Counted from the first letter of the stretch, positions 8,876 to 18,770 are shown. The stretch: DNA of 64,000 nucleotides from Herbaspirillum sp. SJZ107 (GCF_006715485.1 NZ_VFNH01000004.1:600318-664317), one strand, 5' to 3'. A program made the numbers and translations. The notes: generated from the sequence alone by a model not told the origin.

Positions 8876-11077
8876 ATGGAAATCAAGGTCAACTTCCTCG
8901 ACAAGCTTCGCCTCGAAGCCAAGTTCGACGACTTCACGGTCATCGCCGACCAGCCGATCCGCTACAAGGGCGACGGCTCGGCGCCGGGGCCGTTCGATTA
9001 CTTCCTGGCCTCGTCGGCCCTGTGTGCGGCCTACTTCGTGAAGCTGTACTGTGACACCCGCAACATCCCGACCGAAAACATCCGCCTGTCGCAGAATAAT
9101 ATCGTCGATCCGGAAAACCGCTACCAGCAGATCTTCAAGATCCAGGTCGAACTGCCGGCGGATATCTCGGACAAGGACCGCCAAGGCATCCTGCGTTCGA
9201 TCGACCGCTGCACCGTCAAGAAGGTCGTGCAGCAGGGTCCCGAATTCGTCATCGAGGAAGTCGAGAACCTGGACGCCGACGCCCAGGCGCTGCTGACCGT
9301 GCAGCCATCGAGCGAATCGGCCACCTATATCCCGGGCAAGGACCTGCCGCTGGAGCAGACCATCGCCAACATGTCCGGCCTGCTGGCCAACCTGGGCATC
9401 AAGATCGAAATCGCGTCGTGGCGCAACATCGTGCCGAACGTGTGGTCGCTGCACATCCGCGACGCGCATTCGCCGATGTGCTTCACCAACGGCAAGGGCG
9501 CAACCAAGGAAAGCGCGCTGGCCTCGGCGCTGGGCGAATACATCGAACGCCTGAGCAACAACCACTTTTATGCGGGCAGCTACTGGGGCGAGGACATCGC
9601 CAACGCCGACTTCGTGCATTACCCGAACGAGCGCTGGTTCCAGCCCGGCCCGGACGATGCAGTGCCGAGCGAAATCCTCGACGAGTACAGCCTCGGCATC
9701 TACGATCCGGACGGCGAGCTGCGTGGCTCGCACCTGGTCGACACCAATTCCGGCAACGTCGAACGCGGCATCGTGTCGTTCCCGTATATCCGCCAGTCGG
9801 ACGGCGCGACCGTGTACTTCCCGTCCAACCTGATCGAGAACCTGTATGCCAGCAACGGCATGAGTGCCGGTAACACGCTGGCCGAAGCCCAGGTGCAGTG
9901 CCTGTCCGAGATTTTCGAGCGCGCGGTCAAGCGCGAGATCCTGGAAGGCGAACTCGCACTGCCGGACGTGCCGGCCGAGGTGCTGGCGAAATACCCCGGC
10001 ATCGTCGCCGGCATCAAGGGCCTGGAAGAGCAGGGCTTCCCGGTGCTGGTCAAGGATGCGTCGCTGGGCGGCCTGTACCCGGTGATGTGCGTCACCCTGA
10101 TGAACCCGAAGACCGGCGGCGTGTTCGCTTCGTTCGGCGCGCACCCGAGTTTCGAGGTGGCGCTGGAACGCAGCCTGACCGAACTGCTGCAGGGCCGCAG
10201 CTTCGAAGGCCTGAACGACCTGCCGCCGCCGACCTTCACCAGCGAAGCGGTCACGGAACCGAACAACTTCGTCGAGCACTTCATCGATTCGAGCGGCATC
10301 GTGTCGTGGCGCTTCTTCAGCGCCAAGGCCGATTACGATTTCGTCGAGTGGGACTTCACGGGCCAGGGCGAGAATTCGAATGCCGACGAAGCCGCAACCC
10401 TGCTCGGGATTCTCGAAGAGCTGGGCAAGGAAGTGTACATCGCGGTGTACGACGAACTGGGCGCCACCGCCTGCCGCATCCTGGTGCCCGGCTATTCGGA
10501 AATCTACCCGGTCGAAGACCTGGTCTGGGACAACACCAACAAGGCGCTGCTGTTCCGCGAAGCTATCCTGAACCTGCACCGCCTCGACGACGATGCGCTG
10601 GCCGACCTGCTGGACCGCCTGGAAAACAACGAGCTCGATGAGTACTCGGACATCGCCACCCTGATCGGCATCGAATTCGACGAGAACACGGACTGGGGCC
10701 AGCTGACGGTGCTCGAGCTGAAGCTGCTGATCCACCTGGCCCTGCAGGACTTCGAAGCCGCCCACGAACTGGTCGGTGCCTTCCTGCAGTACAACGACAA
10801 CACCGTCGAACGCCGCCTGTTCTACCAGGCGATGAACGTGGTGCTGGAAGTGGTGCTGGACGAAGAGCTGGAACTCGACGATTACGTCGTCAATTTCCGC
10901 CGCATGTACGGCGACGCCCGCATGGACGCCGTGCTGGGATCGGTGGACGGCAGCGTGCGTTTCTTCGGCTTGACGCCGACCAGCATGGGGCTGGAAGGAC
11001 TGGACCGCCACCAGCGCCTGCTGGATAGCTACAAGAAGCTGCACAAGGCGCGTGCCAGGGCGGCTGCAGCGCGCTGA
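8876..11077 (+). CDS. OsmC-YcaO fusion protein
   Basis: The 733 aa protein has an N-terminal OsmC-like domain (about residues 1-145, with the SALCAAYFVKLYC segment) fused to a full YcaO domain. The YcaO part closely follows E. coli YcaO: YIPGKDLPLEQTI, VPNVWSLHIRD, CFTNGKGATKESALASALGE and YASNGMSAGNTLAEA. YcaO enzymes use ATP to activate amide backbones; the E. coli type is implicated in RimO-dependent S12 methylthiolation. There is no azoline partner protein beside it and no precursor peptide, so a RiPP role is unlikely. It is probably monocistronic, behind the terminator at 8772-8798. Confidence 0.92.
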   Translation: MEIKVNFLDKLRLEAKFDDFTVIADQPIRYKGDGSAPGPFDYFLASSALCAAYFVKLYCDTRNIPTENIRLSQNNIVDPENRYQQIFKIQVELPADISDKDRQGILRSIDRCTVKKVVQQGPEFVIEEVENLDADAQALLTVQPSSESATYIPGKDLPLEQTIANMSGLLANLGIKIEIASWRNIVPNVWSLHIRDAHSPMCFTNGKGATKESALASALGEYIERLSNNHFYAGSYWGEDIANADFVHYPNERWFQPGPDDAVPSEILDEYSLGIYDPDGELRGSHLVDTNSGNVERGIVSFPYIRQSDGATVYFPSNLIENLYASNGMSAGNTLAEAQVQCLSEIFERAVKREILEGELALPDVPAEVLAKYPGIVAGIKGLEEQGFPVLVKDASLGGLYPVMCVTLMNPKTGGVFASFGAHPSFEVALERSLTELLQGRSFEGLNDLPPPTFTSEAVTEPNNFVEHFIDSSGIVSWRFFSAKADYDFVEWDFTGQGENSNADEAATLLGILEELGKEVYIAVYDELGATACRILVPGYSEIYPVEDLVWDNTNKALLFREAILNLHRLDDDALADLLDRLENNELDEYSDIATLIGIEFDENTDWGQLTVLELKLLIHLALQDFEAAHELVGAFLQYNDNTVERRLFYQAMNVVLEVVLDEELELDDYVVNFRRMYGDARMDAVLGSVDGSVRFFGLTPTSMGLEGLDRHQRLLDSYKKLHKARARAAAAR

Positions 11078-11136
11078 CCCTCAGGAAAGCCTGGCCGGTC
11101 GCTGTGCAATGCAGCGATCGGGTCCGATGCTGGGGT

Positions 11137-11967
11137 TCAGCGCGCGCCGTCGGCAGGTGCGCCCGCCACCCGCATCGGGCTGTCCAGCAGCGCAGCCGTC
11201 TCGGCATCCGGCTCGCCGTCGATCTTCGACGGCCGGTAGTGGGTCTGGAAGGCGATCAGCACGTTGCGCGTTGCCTGGCTTGGCTGGCCATCGCGCGGCA
11301 CCACGTAGCCGATCGCGGCCAGCTTGCGCTGGAACCAGGCGATGTTCGGCAATGCCGCCTTGTAGCGGGCGCGCTTGACGGCCGCCACGCTTTCGTCGGG
11401 CCAGGGCACGATGCCTTCGGCCGCCAGGCGCTTCCACGGGAACAGGGCGCCCGGGTCCTGCTTGCGCTGCGGCGCGACGTCGGCGTGGCCGAGCACATTA
11501 TCCGGCGCGATGTGATGGCGCGCCATGATGTCCTTGATCAGCGGGATCAGCGTATCGATCTGCTTTTCCGGGTAGGGCGTCCAAGTGCGCCCGTTCGGGC
11601 CGTCGACCCAGCCGGGATTCACGATCTCGATGCCGATCGAGATATTGTTCAGGTTACGGTCGGTCTTCCAGCCCGAGTCGCCACCGGCCTGGTAAGCGGC
11701 CCGGCTTTCGTCCACGATGCCGTAGATGACCGGCTTGTCGTCGTTGCTCAGCAAATAATGGATGCTGGCTTCGACCCCGGTCCGGTGCGTCAAGATGCGG
11801 ACCGATTGCGGCGTGTCGGTGACAGTGTAGTGCAGTACCAGGTATTTCACCCGGCTGCGCTGGTCGGGCGTGGAAAGCCAACGATCGATCCCCGGGCCGC
11901 TGACACAGCCCACCAGCAGACCGAGGGCGAACATGCCGGCCACCAGGCAATTCAGAAGCAAATTCAT
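11137..11967 (-). CDS. N-acetylmuramoyl-L-alanine amidase, lipoprotein (AmiD type)
   Basis: Cleaves the bond between MurNAc and L-Ala in peptidoglycan fragments. The 276 aa protein starts with a lipoprotein signal (lipobox LLVGC, Cys about residue 21). An Amidase_2 zinc domain follows: LVLHYTV supplies the first His, and NVLGHADVAPQRKQDPG supplies the second His and the Asp. A C-terminal peptidoglycan-binding domain covers about residues 200-265. This is the architecture of E. coli AmiD, an outer-membrane lipoprotein used in wall recycling. It converges with the YcaO gene and diverges from the MFS gene. Confidence 0.92.
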   Translation of the reverse strand: MNLLLNCLVAGMFALGLLVGCVSGPGIDRWLSTPDQRSRVKYLVLHYTVTDTPQSVRILTHRTGVEASIHYLLSNDDKPVIYGIVDESRAAYQAGGDSGWKTDRNLNNISIGIEIVNPGWVDGPNGRTWTPYPEKQIDTLIPLIKDIMARHHIAPDNVLGHADVAPQRKQDPGALFPWKRLAAEGIVPWPDESVAAVKRARYKAALPNIAWFQRKLAAIGYVVPRDGQPSQATRNVLIAFQTHYRPSKIDGEPDAETAALLDSPMRVAGAPADGAR

Positions 11968-12182
11968 GGATGTTACTTATTAGTACTTAATCGACTGCTA
12001 TTATCTTTTGAATGGCTGGGCAGTGCCAACGCGGGGGTTTCGGTAAGGCTGCTCGATAACGGCGGCAGCCTGTCAGCTTTGCGCCGGATGAGCGCGGCGC
12101 CTTGCCCGCTGCGTTGCAGGTAAGATGCGCTGGCCCTGCCGGATGCATCGATCCCTCTACATAAAACCTTTAGGAAAACCGG

Positions 12183-13499
12183 ATGTCCGCATCGCCCATC
12201 ACCGTCGAACAAGCCATCGAACTCGCCGGCGTCGGCAAATTCCAGCGCCGCCTGTTCCTGATTTTCGGCCTGGTCTGGATGGCCGATGCCATGCAGGTGC
12301 TGTCGATCGGCTTCAGCGCGCCGACCATCGCGAAAACCTTCGGCATCCCGGTGCCGCAGGCGCTGCAGAGTGGCACCAGCTTCTTCGTCGGCATGCTGAT
12401 CGGGGCCTTCGTGTTCGGGCGCCTGGCGGACCGCTTCGGACGGCGGCCGGTGCTGATGGCGACGGTGGCGATCGATGCCTGCTTCGGGGTGGCGTCGAGT
12501 TTCGCGCCGGATTTCACCTGGCTGCTGGCGCTGCGCTTCCTCACCGGGATCGGCGTCGGCGGTACGCTGCCGGTCGATTACACGATGATGGCGGAGTTCC
12601 TGCCCAGCGACCGGCGCGGGCGCTGGCTGGTGATGCTCGAATCGTTCTGGGCGGTCGGCACCGTGCTGCTGGCGCTGCTGGCCTGGGTGGCCGGAGGGTG
12701 GGGGCCGGACGCCTGGCGCGTGATCTTCCTGGTCACCGGCCTGCCGGCCCTGGTGGGCATCGTACTGCGCCTGGCGCTGCCCGAATCGCCGCTCTTTCTC
12801 AGCCGCAGCGGCAAGGCGGCGCAGGCGAACGCGGTGCTGGAGCGGGTCGCGCGGGTGAATGGCCGCACGGCGTCGATGCCGCCGCTCGGCGCGGAGATCG
12901 CGCAGCGGCCACCGGTGTCGGCATTGTTCTCGCAGAACCTGCGGCGGCGCACCGCGGCCCTGCTGGCCGCGTGGCTGCTGGTCTCGATCGCCTATTACGG
13001 CGTGTTCGTCTATTTGCCGTTGAAACTGGGCGCGGAGGGCTTCGGCTTCATGCGCGGCCAGGCCTTCCTGGTCTTGCTGGCCGTGGTGCAGTTGCCGGGT
13101 TACGCGCTCGCGGCATATGGCGTGGAGCGCTGGGGCCGCAAGCCGACCCTGATCGGTTTCCTGCTGCTGAGCGCCGTCGGCTGCATGCTCTACAGTCTCG
13201 GCAATACGACTGTGCTGGTGGTGGGCTCGACCCTGTTGATGAGTTTTGCACTGCTGGGCACCTGGGCCGGACTGTACGCGTTCACGCCCGAAGTCTATCC
13301 GACCGGCTTGCGCGCCAGCGGCATGGGCCTGGCAGGGGCGCTCGCGCGCTTCGGCGGCCTGCTGGCGCCGGCCATTGTGGCGCCGGTGATGGTCGCGCAT
13401 TTCACGCTGGCGCTGGCCATGCTGGCCGCCTTCCTTGCGCTGGGCGCGCTTGCCGTGCTGTGCGTCGACGTCGAGTCGCGCCGGCGCGCGCTGGAGTGA
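12183..13499 (+). CDS. MFS transporter, sugar-porter/SV2-like
   Basis: A 438 aa protein with 12 predicted membrane helices. The first cytoplasmic loop carries the MFS signature GRLADRFGRRPVLM, and a repeat of it follows helix 8 (ERWGRKP). The N-terminus VEQAIELAGVGKFQRRLF is typical of the NiaP/SVOP-like branch, whose known members move nicotinate, benzoate-type acids or similar organic anions. The substrate cannot be told from sequence. ATG at 12183 follows an AGGAAAA site. No enzyme genes adjoin it. Confidence 0.85.
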   Translation: MSASPITVEQAIELAGVGKFQRRLFLIFGLVWMADAMQVLSIGFSAPTIAKTFGIPVPQALQSGTSFFVGMLIGAFVFGRLADRFGRRPVLMATVAIDACFGVASSFAPDFTWLLALRFLTGIGVGGTLPVDYTMMAEFLPSDRRGRWLVMLESFWAVGTVLLALLAWVAGGWGPDAWRVIFLVTGLPALVGIVLRLALPESPLFLSRSGKAAQANAVLERVARVNGRTASMPPLGAEIAQRPPVSALFSQNLRRRTAALLAAWLLVSIAYYGVFVYLPLKLGAEGFGFMRGQAFLVLLAVVQLPGYALAAYGVERWGRKPTLIGFLLLSAVGCMLYSLGNTTVLVVGSTLLMSFALLGTWAGLYAFTPEVYPTGLRASGMGLAGALARFGGLLAPAIVAPVMVAHFTLALAMLAAFLALGALAVLCVDVESRRRALE

Positions 13500-13586
13500 G
13501 GGCGCCCCCAGCCCGCTGAGGAACTTCCGCAGGGATGCGCGGGTCTATCCTGGTGATCCGTGTGCCTTGCCGGGGGGAGCCTGACC

Positions 13587-14777
13587 GTGTGGACCCGCGT
13601 AAGTCCGACAAGCGCCAGGCTGGCGGGCCTGGCGGGCTTGGTATTACTGGGCGCCCTGGGCGCCTGTCAGCGCAGCGACCCGCCTGCGCCGCCATCGCCG
13701 CCGCCCCCGGCCGTCACGGTGGCGCAGGCGCGCCCGGCCCGCGTGCCCGTCACCCTCGAATTGCCCGGCCGCGTGAATCCCGTGCGGGTGGCCCAGGTGC
13801 GGGCGCGGGTCGATGGCGTCGTGCTCAAGCGCGAGTTCCGCGAGGGCGGCGACGTGCAGGCCGGGCAGCGCCTGTTCAAGATCGATCCGGCACCCTATGT
13901 CACCGACCTGCAGAGCGCCCAGGCCACGCTCGGCAGGGCGCAGGCGAACGTCGCCGCCCAGGCTGCGCAGGCCGCGCGCTTCGGCAAGCTGGTCGGCAGC
14001 GATGCGGTCAGCCGGCAGGAATTCGACAATGCGGTCGCCTCGCAGGGCCAGGCGGTGGCCGACGTCGCTTCCGGGCGGGCGTCGGTGCGTTCGGCCCGGA
14101 TCAACCTGGGTTACACCGACGTGGTTTCGCCGATCACCGGGCGCGCCGGCATTTCGGCAGTCACCGAGGGCGCTTACGTGCAGGGCAACAGCGCGACCCT
14201 CATGACGACCATCCAGCAGATCGATCCGATCTACGTCGACCTGACCCAGTCGAGCGTGCAGGGCCTGCGCCTGCGCCAGGACCTCGCCAGCGGCAAGGTG
14301 CACAGCGCCGGACCGAACCGCGCCCGGGTGACCGTGCTGCTGGAAGATGGCACCCGCTACCCGATCCCGGGCACCGTGCAGTTTTCCGACGTCAACGTCG
14401 ATCCGGGCACCGGGTCGGTGACGATCCGGACCCTGGTGCCGAACCCGCAGCACCTGTTATTGCCCGGCATGTTCGTGCGCGGGCAGGTCGAGGCCGGCGT
14501 GCTCGAGGATGCGCTGCTGGTGCCGCAGGCCGGCGTCGCCCACGATGCGCAGGGGCAGGCCACGGCGCTCGTGGTCGGGCGCGACGGCAAGGTGCTGCAG
14601 AAGACGATCCAGGCGCCGCGCACCTACGGCGCCGACTGGGTCGTCACTGGCGGGCTGGACGCGGGCGAGCGCGTCATCGTCTCCGGGCTGCAGAAAGCCA
14701 GGCCGGGGAGGCCGGTCCGGATCGCCGGCGACAGCGGGGCATCGCCCAGGCCTGCGTCCGCCACGGCCAGCCGCTAG
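13587..14777 (+). CDS. RND efflux periplasmic adaptor (AcrA family)
   Basis: Links an inner-membrane RND pump to an outer-membrane channel. The protein has a lipoprotein signal (lipobox LGAC), a split biotinyl-lipoyl domain, an alpha-hairpin (QSAQATLGRAQANVAAQ region) and beta-barrel/membrane-proximal domains; PGMFVRGQVEAG is typical of the family. I chose the GTG at 13587, about 8 bases after a GGGGGAG site; an upstream GTG at 13560 would add nine residues. It is 19 bases upstream of the pump gene. No outer-membrane factor is in this operon, so it likely shares one. Confidence 0.9.
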   Translation: MWTRVSPTSARLAGLAGLVLLGALGACQRSDPPAPPSPPPPAVTVAQARPARVPVTLELPGRVNPVRVAQVRARVDGVVLKREFREGGDVQAGQRLFKIDPAPYVTDLQSAQATLGRAQANVAAQAAQAARFGKLVGSDAVSRQEFDNAVASQGQAVADVASGRASVRSARINLGYTDVVSPITGRAGISAVTEGAYVQGNSATLMTTIQQIDPIYVDLTQSSVQGLRLRQDLASGKVHSAGPNRARVTVLLEDGTRYPIPGTVQFSDVNVDPGTGSVTIRTLVPNPQHLLLPGMFVRGQVEAGVLEDALLVPQAGVAHDAQGQATALVVGRDGKVLQKTIQAPRTYGADWVVTGGLDAGERVIVSGLQKARPGRPVRIAGDSGASPRPASATASR

Positions 14778-14796
14778 GCGCGCGAGCGAGCCCGCC

Positions 14797-17700
14797 ATGT
14801 CCGCCTTCTTCATCGCCCGCCCGATCTTTGCGATCGTCATCGCGATCCTGATGTCGCTGCTGGGCGCGCTGTCGATCCTGCGCATGCCGATCGAGCAATA
14901 CCCGTCGACGGCGCCGCCGTCGATCCAGGTCACGGCCACCTACCCGGGCGCCTCTGCCGAGACGGTGGAATCGACCGTGGTGCAGGTCGTCGAACAGCAG
15001 ATGAGCGGCCTCGACCACCTGATCTACCTGTCGGCCACCAGCGACGACAGCGGCCAGGGCGTGATCACGCTGACCTTCGCCCCCGGCACCGACCCCGACA
15101 TCGCCCAGGTGCAGGTCCAGAACAAGCTGCAGCTGGCCACCCCGCAGCTGCCCAGCGCAGTCCAGCTGCAGGGTATCCGGGTGACCAAATCGAGCGCCTC
15201 CTTCCTGATGGTGGTCGGCTTCGTCTCGGAAAACGGCAGCATGAGCCGGGAAGACATCGCCAACTACATCGTCTCGCGCATCCAGGACCCGGTCAGCCGC
15301 GTCAGCGGGGTCGGCAACTTCACCGTGTTCGGCACCCAGTATGCGATGCGCATCTGGCTCGATCCGAACAAGCTGAACAACTATGGCCTGACGCCTGTCG
15401 ACGTCGGCAATGCGTTGCAGGCCCAGAACGTGCAGATCGCCGGCGGCCAGCTCGGCGGCGCGCCGGCGGCCGGTCCGCAGCAGTTCAGCGCGACGATCCG
15501 TGCCGCCACGCTGCTGCGCACGCCGCGCCAGTTCGAGGACGTGCTGCTGAAAGTGCTGCCGGACGGCGCCCAGGTGCGTCTGCGCGACGTCGCGCGGGTG
15601 GTGCGCGGCGCCGAAAACTACAATATCGACAGCAAGTACAACGGGCGTCCGTCCTCGGGCATCGGCATCTACCTGGCGCCGGGCGCCAACGCGCTCGATA
15701 CCAGCGCCGAGATCCACGCCCTGGTCGACCGCCTGCGGCCGTACTTCCCGCCGGGCCTGAAGGCGGTGTATCCGCTGGACGCCGCGCCCTTCATCCGCGA
15801 GTCGATGATCGAGGTGGTGAAAACCCTGTTCGAGGGCATCGCGCTGGTGTTCCTGGTGATGTACCTGTTCCTGCAGAACATCCGCGCGACCCTGGTGCCG
15901 ACCATCGCGGTACCGGTGGTGCTGCTCGGTACCTTCGGCATCATGGCGGCGGCCGGCTTCACGATCAACATCCTGTCGATGTTCGGCCTGGTGCTGGCGA
16001 TCGGCTTGCTGGTCGACGATGCCATCGTGGTGGTCGAGAACGTCGAGCGCATCATGGAAGAGGAGTGCTTGCCGCCCGTGGAGGCCACGCGCAAGGCGAT
16101 GAGCCAGATCGGCGGCGCGCTGGTCGGCGTGGCCACCGTGCTGTCGGCGGTGTTCGTGCCGGTGGCGTTTTCGAGCGGCTCGGTGGGCGCCATCTACCGC
16201 CAGTTTTCGCTGACGATCGTGTCGGCGATGCTGCTGTCGGTGTTCGTCGCGCTGTCGCTCAGTCCGGCGCTGTGCGCCACCATCCTGAAACCGCCGGGGC
16301 CGAAGGAGGGCGGAGAAGAGAAGGCGGAGAAGCACGGCTTCTTCCGCTGGTTCAACCGCGGCTTCGAGCGCGTGCGCGGCCGCTACATGGGCGGCGTGCG
16401 CGCCATCATCGCGCGCTACCGGCGCTGGCTGCTGGTCTACCTCGGCGTGGTGGCGGCCGTGGTGCTGCTGTTCTGGCGCCTGCCCTCGTCCTTCCTGCCG
16501 GACGAAGACCAGGGCTACATGTTCGTGCTGGCGCAATTGCCGGCCAATGCCAACCAGGGGCGCACCGCGGCCGTGCTGAGCGAGATCAACCACTACCTGC
16601 TGAACGAGGAGGGCCGCATCGTCGACGCCGCCTTCGAGGTCAGCGGCTTCAACTTTGCCGGCCGCGGGCAGAACCAGGGGCTGCTGTTCGTGCACTTCCG
16701 GCCCTTCGACGAGCGCGCCGGCAGCGCACTGCGGGTGCAGGCGCTGATGGGCCGGATCGCGCGCCGCTTCGGCGGCTACCAGGGCGCGATGGTAATCCCG
16801 GTCAATCCGCCGCCGATCCCCGAGCTGGGCACCGCATCCGGCTTCGACTTCGAACTGATGGACCGCGGCGGACTCGGGCACGAAGGCTTGCTGCAGGCGC
16901 GCAACCAGCTGCTCGGCATGGCGCGCCAGCATCCGGTGCTGGCCGGCGTGCGTCCCAACGGCCTCGAGGACAATCCGATGTTCGCGATCGAGGTCGACCG
17001 CGAAAAAGCCAGCGCGCTGGGACTGGTGCTGAGCCAGGTCGACCAGAGCTTCTCGGCGGCCTGGGCCTCGAGCTTCGTCAACTTCTTCCTCGACGTCGAC
17101 GGCCGCCTGAAGCGGGTCTTCATGCAGGCCGACGCGCCTTTCCGCATGGGGCCGCAGGACCTGGACGCGATCTACGTGCGCAACGCCGCCGGGACCATGG
17201 TGCCGTTCACGGCCTTCGCCAGCGGCCGCTGGATCTACGGCTCGCCCAAGCGCGAACGCTACAACGGCGTGTCCTCGTTCGAGATCCAGGGCGCCGGCGC
17301 GCCCGGACACAGCACCGGCGAAGCGATCGAGGTCATGGAAACGCTGGCCGGGCGGCTGCCGCCCGGCACCGGCTTCGAGTGGACCGGCATCTCGCGCCAG
17401 CAGGTCGAGGCCGGCCAGCAGGCGCCCCTTTTATATGCACTGTCTGTGCTGGTCGTGTTCCTGAGCCTGGCCGCGCTGTACGAAAGCTGGTCGATCCCGG
17501 TGTCGGTGATCATGGTGGTGCCGATCGGCGTGCTGGGCGCGCTGCTGATGGCGTCCGGCTTCGGCATGGCGAACGACGTGTATTTCCAGATCGGCCTCTT
17601 GACCACGGTCGGGCTGTCGGCCAAGAACGCGATCCTGATCGTCGAATTCGCGCGCGAATTGTCGGCGCAAGGGCGCAGTGCCGCCGAGGCCGCCCTGGAG

Positions 17701-17967
17701 GCGGCCCACATCCGCTTGCGCCCGATCCTGATGACTTCGCTCGCCTTCGGGCTGGGCGTGCTGCCGCTGGCGCTGGCGCGCGGCGCCGGCTCCGCCAGCC
17801 AGAACGCGGTCGGGCGCGGCGTGCTGGGTGGGATGCTGGCGGCGACCTTCGTGGCCACCTTCCTGATCCCGATGTTTTATGTGTTCATTGCCGAGAAATT
17901 GCGGGTGCGGCGCAAGGAGCCTGTGCGTTCGGATGCGCCGCCGGCGCCGCCGCGCCCTGTCACATGA
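14797..17967 (+). CDS. RND multidrug efflux pump (AcrB/HAE1 family)
   Basis: Proton-driven inner-membrane exporter of 1056 aa, the usual length. It starts MSAFFIARPIFAIVIAILMS. Proton-relay residues are present: LLVDDAIVVVEN carries the Asp pair in helix 4, and GLSAKNAILIVEFA carries the Lys in helix 10. The ATG at 14797 is the family start; a longer in-frame opening exists upstream but overlaps the adaptor gene. Substrates are not predictable. No regulator (TetR type) is adjacent. Confidence 0.95.
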   Translation: MSAFFIARPIFAIVIAILMSLLGALSILRMPIEQYPSTAPPSIQVTATYPGASAETVESTVVQVVEQQMSGLDHLIYLSATSDDSGQGVITLTFAPGTDPDIAQVQVQNKLQLATPQLPSAVQLQGIRVTKSSASFLMVVGFVSENGSMSREDIANYIVSRIQDPVSRVSGVGNFTVFGTQYAMRIWLDPNKLNNYGLTPVDVGNALQAQNVQIAGGQLGGAPAAGPQQFSATIRAATLLRTPRQFEDVLLKVLPDGAQVRLRDVARVVRGAENYNIDSKYNGRPSSGIGIYLAPGANALDTSAEIHALVDRLRPYFPPGLKAVYPLDAAPFIRESMIEVVKTLFEGIALVFLVMYLFLQNIRATLVPTIAVPVVLLGTFGIMAAAGFTINILSMFGLVLAIGLLVDDAIVVVENVERIMEEECLPPVEATRKAMSQIGGALVGVATVLSAVFVPVAFSSGSVGAIYRQFSLTIVSAMLLSVFVALSLSPALCATILKPPGPKEGGEEKAEKHGFFRWFNRGFERVRGRYMGGVRAIIARYRRWLLVYLGVVAAVVLLFWRLPSSFLPDEDQGYMFVLAQLPANANQGRTAAVLSEINHYLLNEEGRIVDAAFEVSGFNFAGRGQNQGLLFVHFRPFDERAGSALRVQALMGRIARRFGGYQGAMVIPVNPPPIPELGTASGFDFELMDRGGLGHEGLLQARNQLLGMARQHPVLAGVRPNGLEDNPMFAIEVDREKASALGLVLSQVDQSFSAAWASSFVNFFLDVDGRLKRVFMQADAPFRMGPQDLDAIYVRNAAGTMVPFTAFASGRWIYGSPKRERYNGVSSFEIQGAGAPGHSTGEAIEVMETLAGRLPPGTGFEWTGISRQQVEAGQQAPLLYALSVLVVFLSLAALYESWSIPVSVIMVVPIGVLGALLMASGFGMANDVYFQIGLLTTVGLSAKNAILIVEFARELSAQGRSAAEAALEAAHIRLRPILMTSLAFGLGVLPLALARGAGSASQNAVGRGVLGGMLAATFVATFLIPMFYVFIAEKLRVRRKEPVRSDAPPAPPRPVT

Positions 17968-17993
17968 ATACAGACTTGCTTGACACACGGCCG

Positions 17994-18086
17994 TCATTCG
18001 GTATTGTCGAACGAGTCGGCCCACTCGTAGTCCAGCCAGAATACGTCAGGGTCAGCAAGTGTTGTGGGGTGATACAGACGGGACAT
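17994..18086 (-). CDS. Possible 30-residue ORF in the low-GC island
   Basis: ATG at 18086 opens 30 codons (MSRLYHPTTLADPDVFWLDY then EWADSFDNTE) and follows an AGGAGA site about 10 bases upstream. Composition looks like protein rather than noise. It lies about 40 bases downstream (minus direction) of repeat copy 18125-18168, the same arrangement as its three larger neighbours. It may be a complete small protein or a truncated gene. Confidence 0.45.
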   Translation of the reverse strand: MSRLYHPTTLADPDVFWLDYEWADSFDNTE

Positions 18087-18124
18087 CTCTCAATCTCTCC
18101 TAGCTCCAACGCAGACTTTACCAA

Positions 18125-18168
18125 TGTCCGCTTCTGGCCGACTGCAGACCTATTGCAGCGTCTGCTAC
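18125..18168. repeat. CCGCTTCTGGCCG-type repeat, copy 1
   Basis: TGTCCGCTTCTGGCCGACTG begins a 44-base unit that continues CAGACCTATTGCAGCGTCTGCTA. It aligns along its length with copy 2 at 18695-18739. It lies about 40 bases upstream of the minus-strand ORF at 17994-18086. Confidence 0.7.
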
Positions 18169-18212
18169 CGCAGTCTGGAGCCGTTTGGATTGACCTTCAA
18201 ATCTGGAGCAAA

Positions 18213-18665
18213 TTAGGAAGCATAGCGTTGGTACTCCCGCCACAGTGACTGCATACGTTTATTCCCCGCTAGTTGTAGGTGCCTCCCTTTCGTAAGCATA
18301 ATTGCGAGTCCATGCCGCTCGACGCCAATCTCATATCGGCCTTTGGTGAACGGAAACTCTTTAATCACCCACTGAAACTGCCGACTCCGGCAAAAAAACT
18401 CGCCTAAATAGACCGCGATAGCATGGGCAAGCGCGTAGCCTGACTCAGTTGCAGCAGGTTGCCCATTTTCGAAGAACCAGCTTTCAAGCGATTTGAGGCT
18501 CTCCGGCGAGTAGTCCAGCAATGGAGCCAAACCGCTCAGCAAGTACAGTTCTTGGAGGCCCTTGTCACGCCAAGCCAAAAGGGCTTCTTTAGCGGCCAAC
18601 TGCTCCGGAAATTCAGGGAGGTCCTGTGCAAATTGACGTGCAACGAGCATTCCATATTGCGACAT
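18213..18665 (-). CDS. Hypothetical protein, low-GC island
   Basis: A 150 aa protein starting MSQYGMLVARQFAQDLPEF. It looks soluble and mostly helical, with no signal peptide or membrane segment, and is moderately rich in aromatic residues (ESWFFENGQ, EFFCRSRQFQWVIKEFPF). I do not recognise a family. Base composition is clearly lower in GC than the flanking RND and receptor genes, suggesting acquisition. A copy of the island repeat sits about 30 bases upstream of its start. Small orphan proteins of this kind are often immunity-like, but nothing here shows that. Confidence 0.7.
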   Translation of the reverse strand: MSQYGMLVARQFAQDLPEFPEQLAAKEALLAWRDKGLQELYLLSGLAPLLDYSPESLKSLESWFFENGQPAATESGYALAHAIAVYLGEFFCRSRQFQWVIKEFPFTKGRYEIGVERHGLAIMLTKGRHLQLAGNKRMQSLWREYQRYAS

Positions 18666-18694
18666 TCTTTCAGCACCCTTGACGTAAATTTGAA

Positions 18695-18739
18695 CGACCG
18701 CTTCTGGCCGGTTGTAGACGTATTGTAGCGTCCGCTATC
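18695..18739. repeat. CCGCTTCTGGCCG-type repeat, copy 2
   Basis: Unit beginning CGACCGCTTCTGGCCGGTTG and continuing TAGACGTATTGTAGCGTCCGCTATCG. It matches copy 1 at most positions over about 45 bases. It lies about 30 bases upstream of the minus-strand gene starting at 18665. Confidence 0.7.
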
Positions 18740-18770
18740 GAACCATTGCCGACATTCACAATTATTGGAT

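Noticed and set aside
8876..11077. RiPP cluster based on the YcaO gene
   Set aside because: The protein is the RimO-accessory type fused to OsmC, with no precursor, E1-like or dehydrogenase gene nearby; the leader peptides lie 35 kb away with no modifying enzyme and no core Cys.
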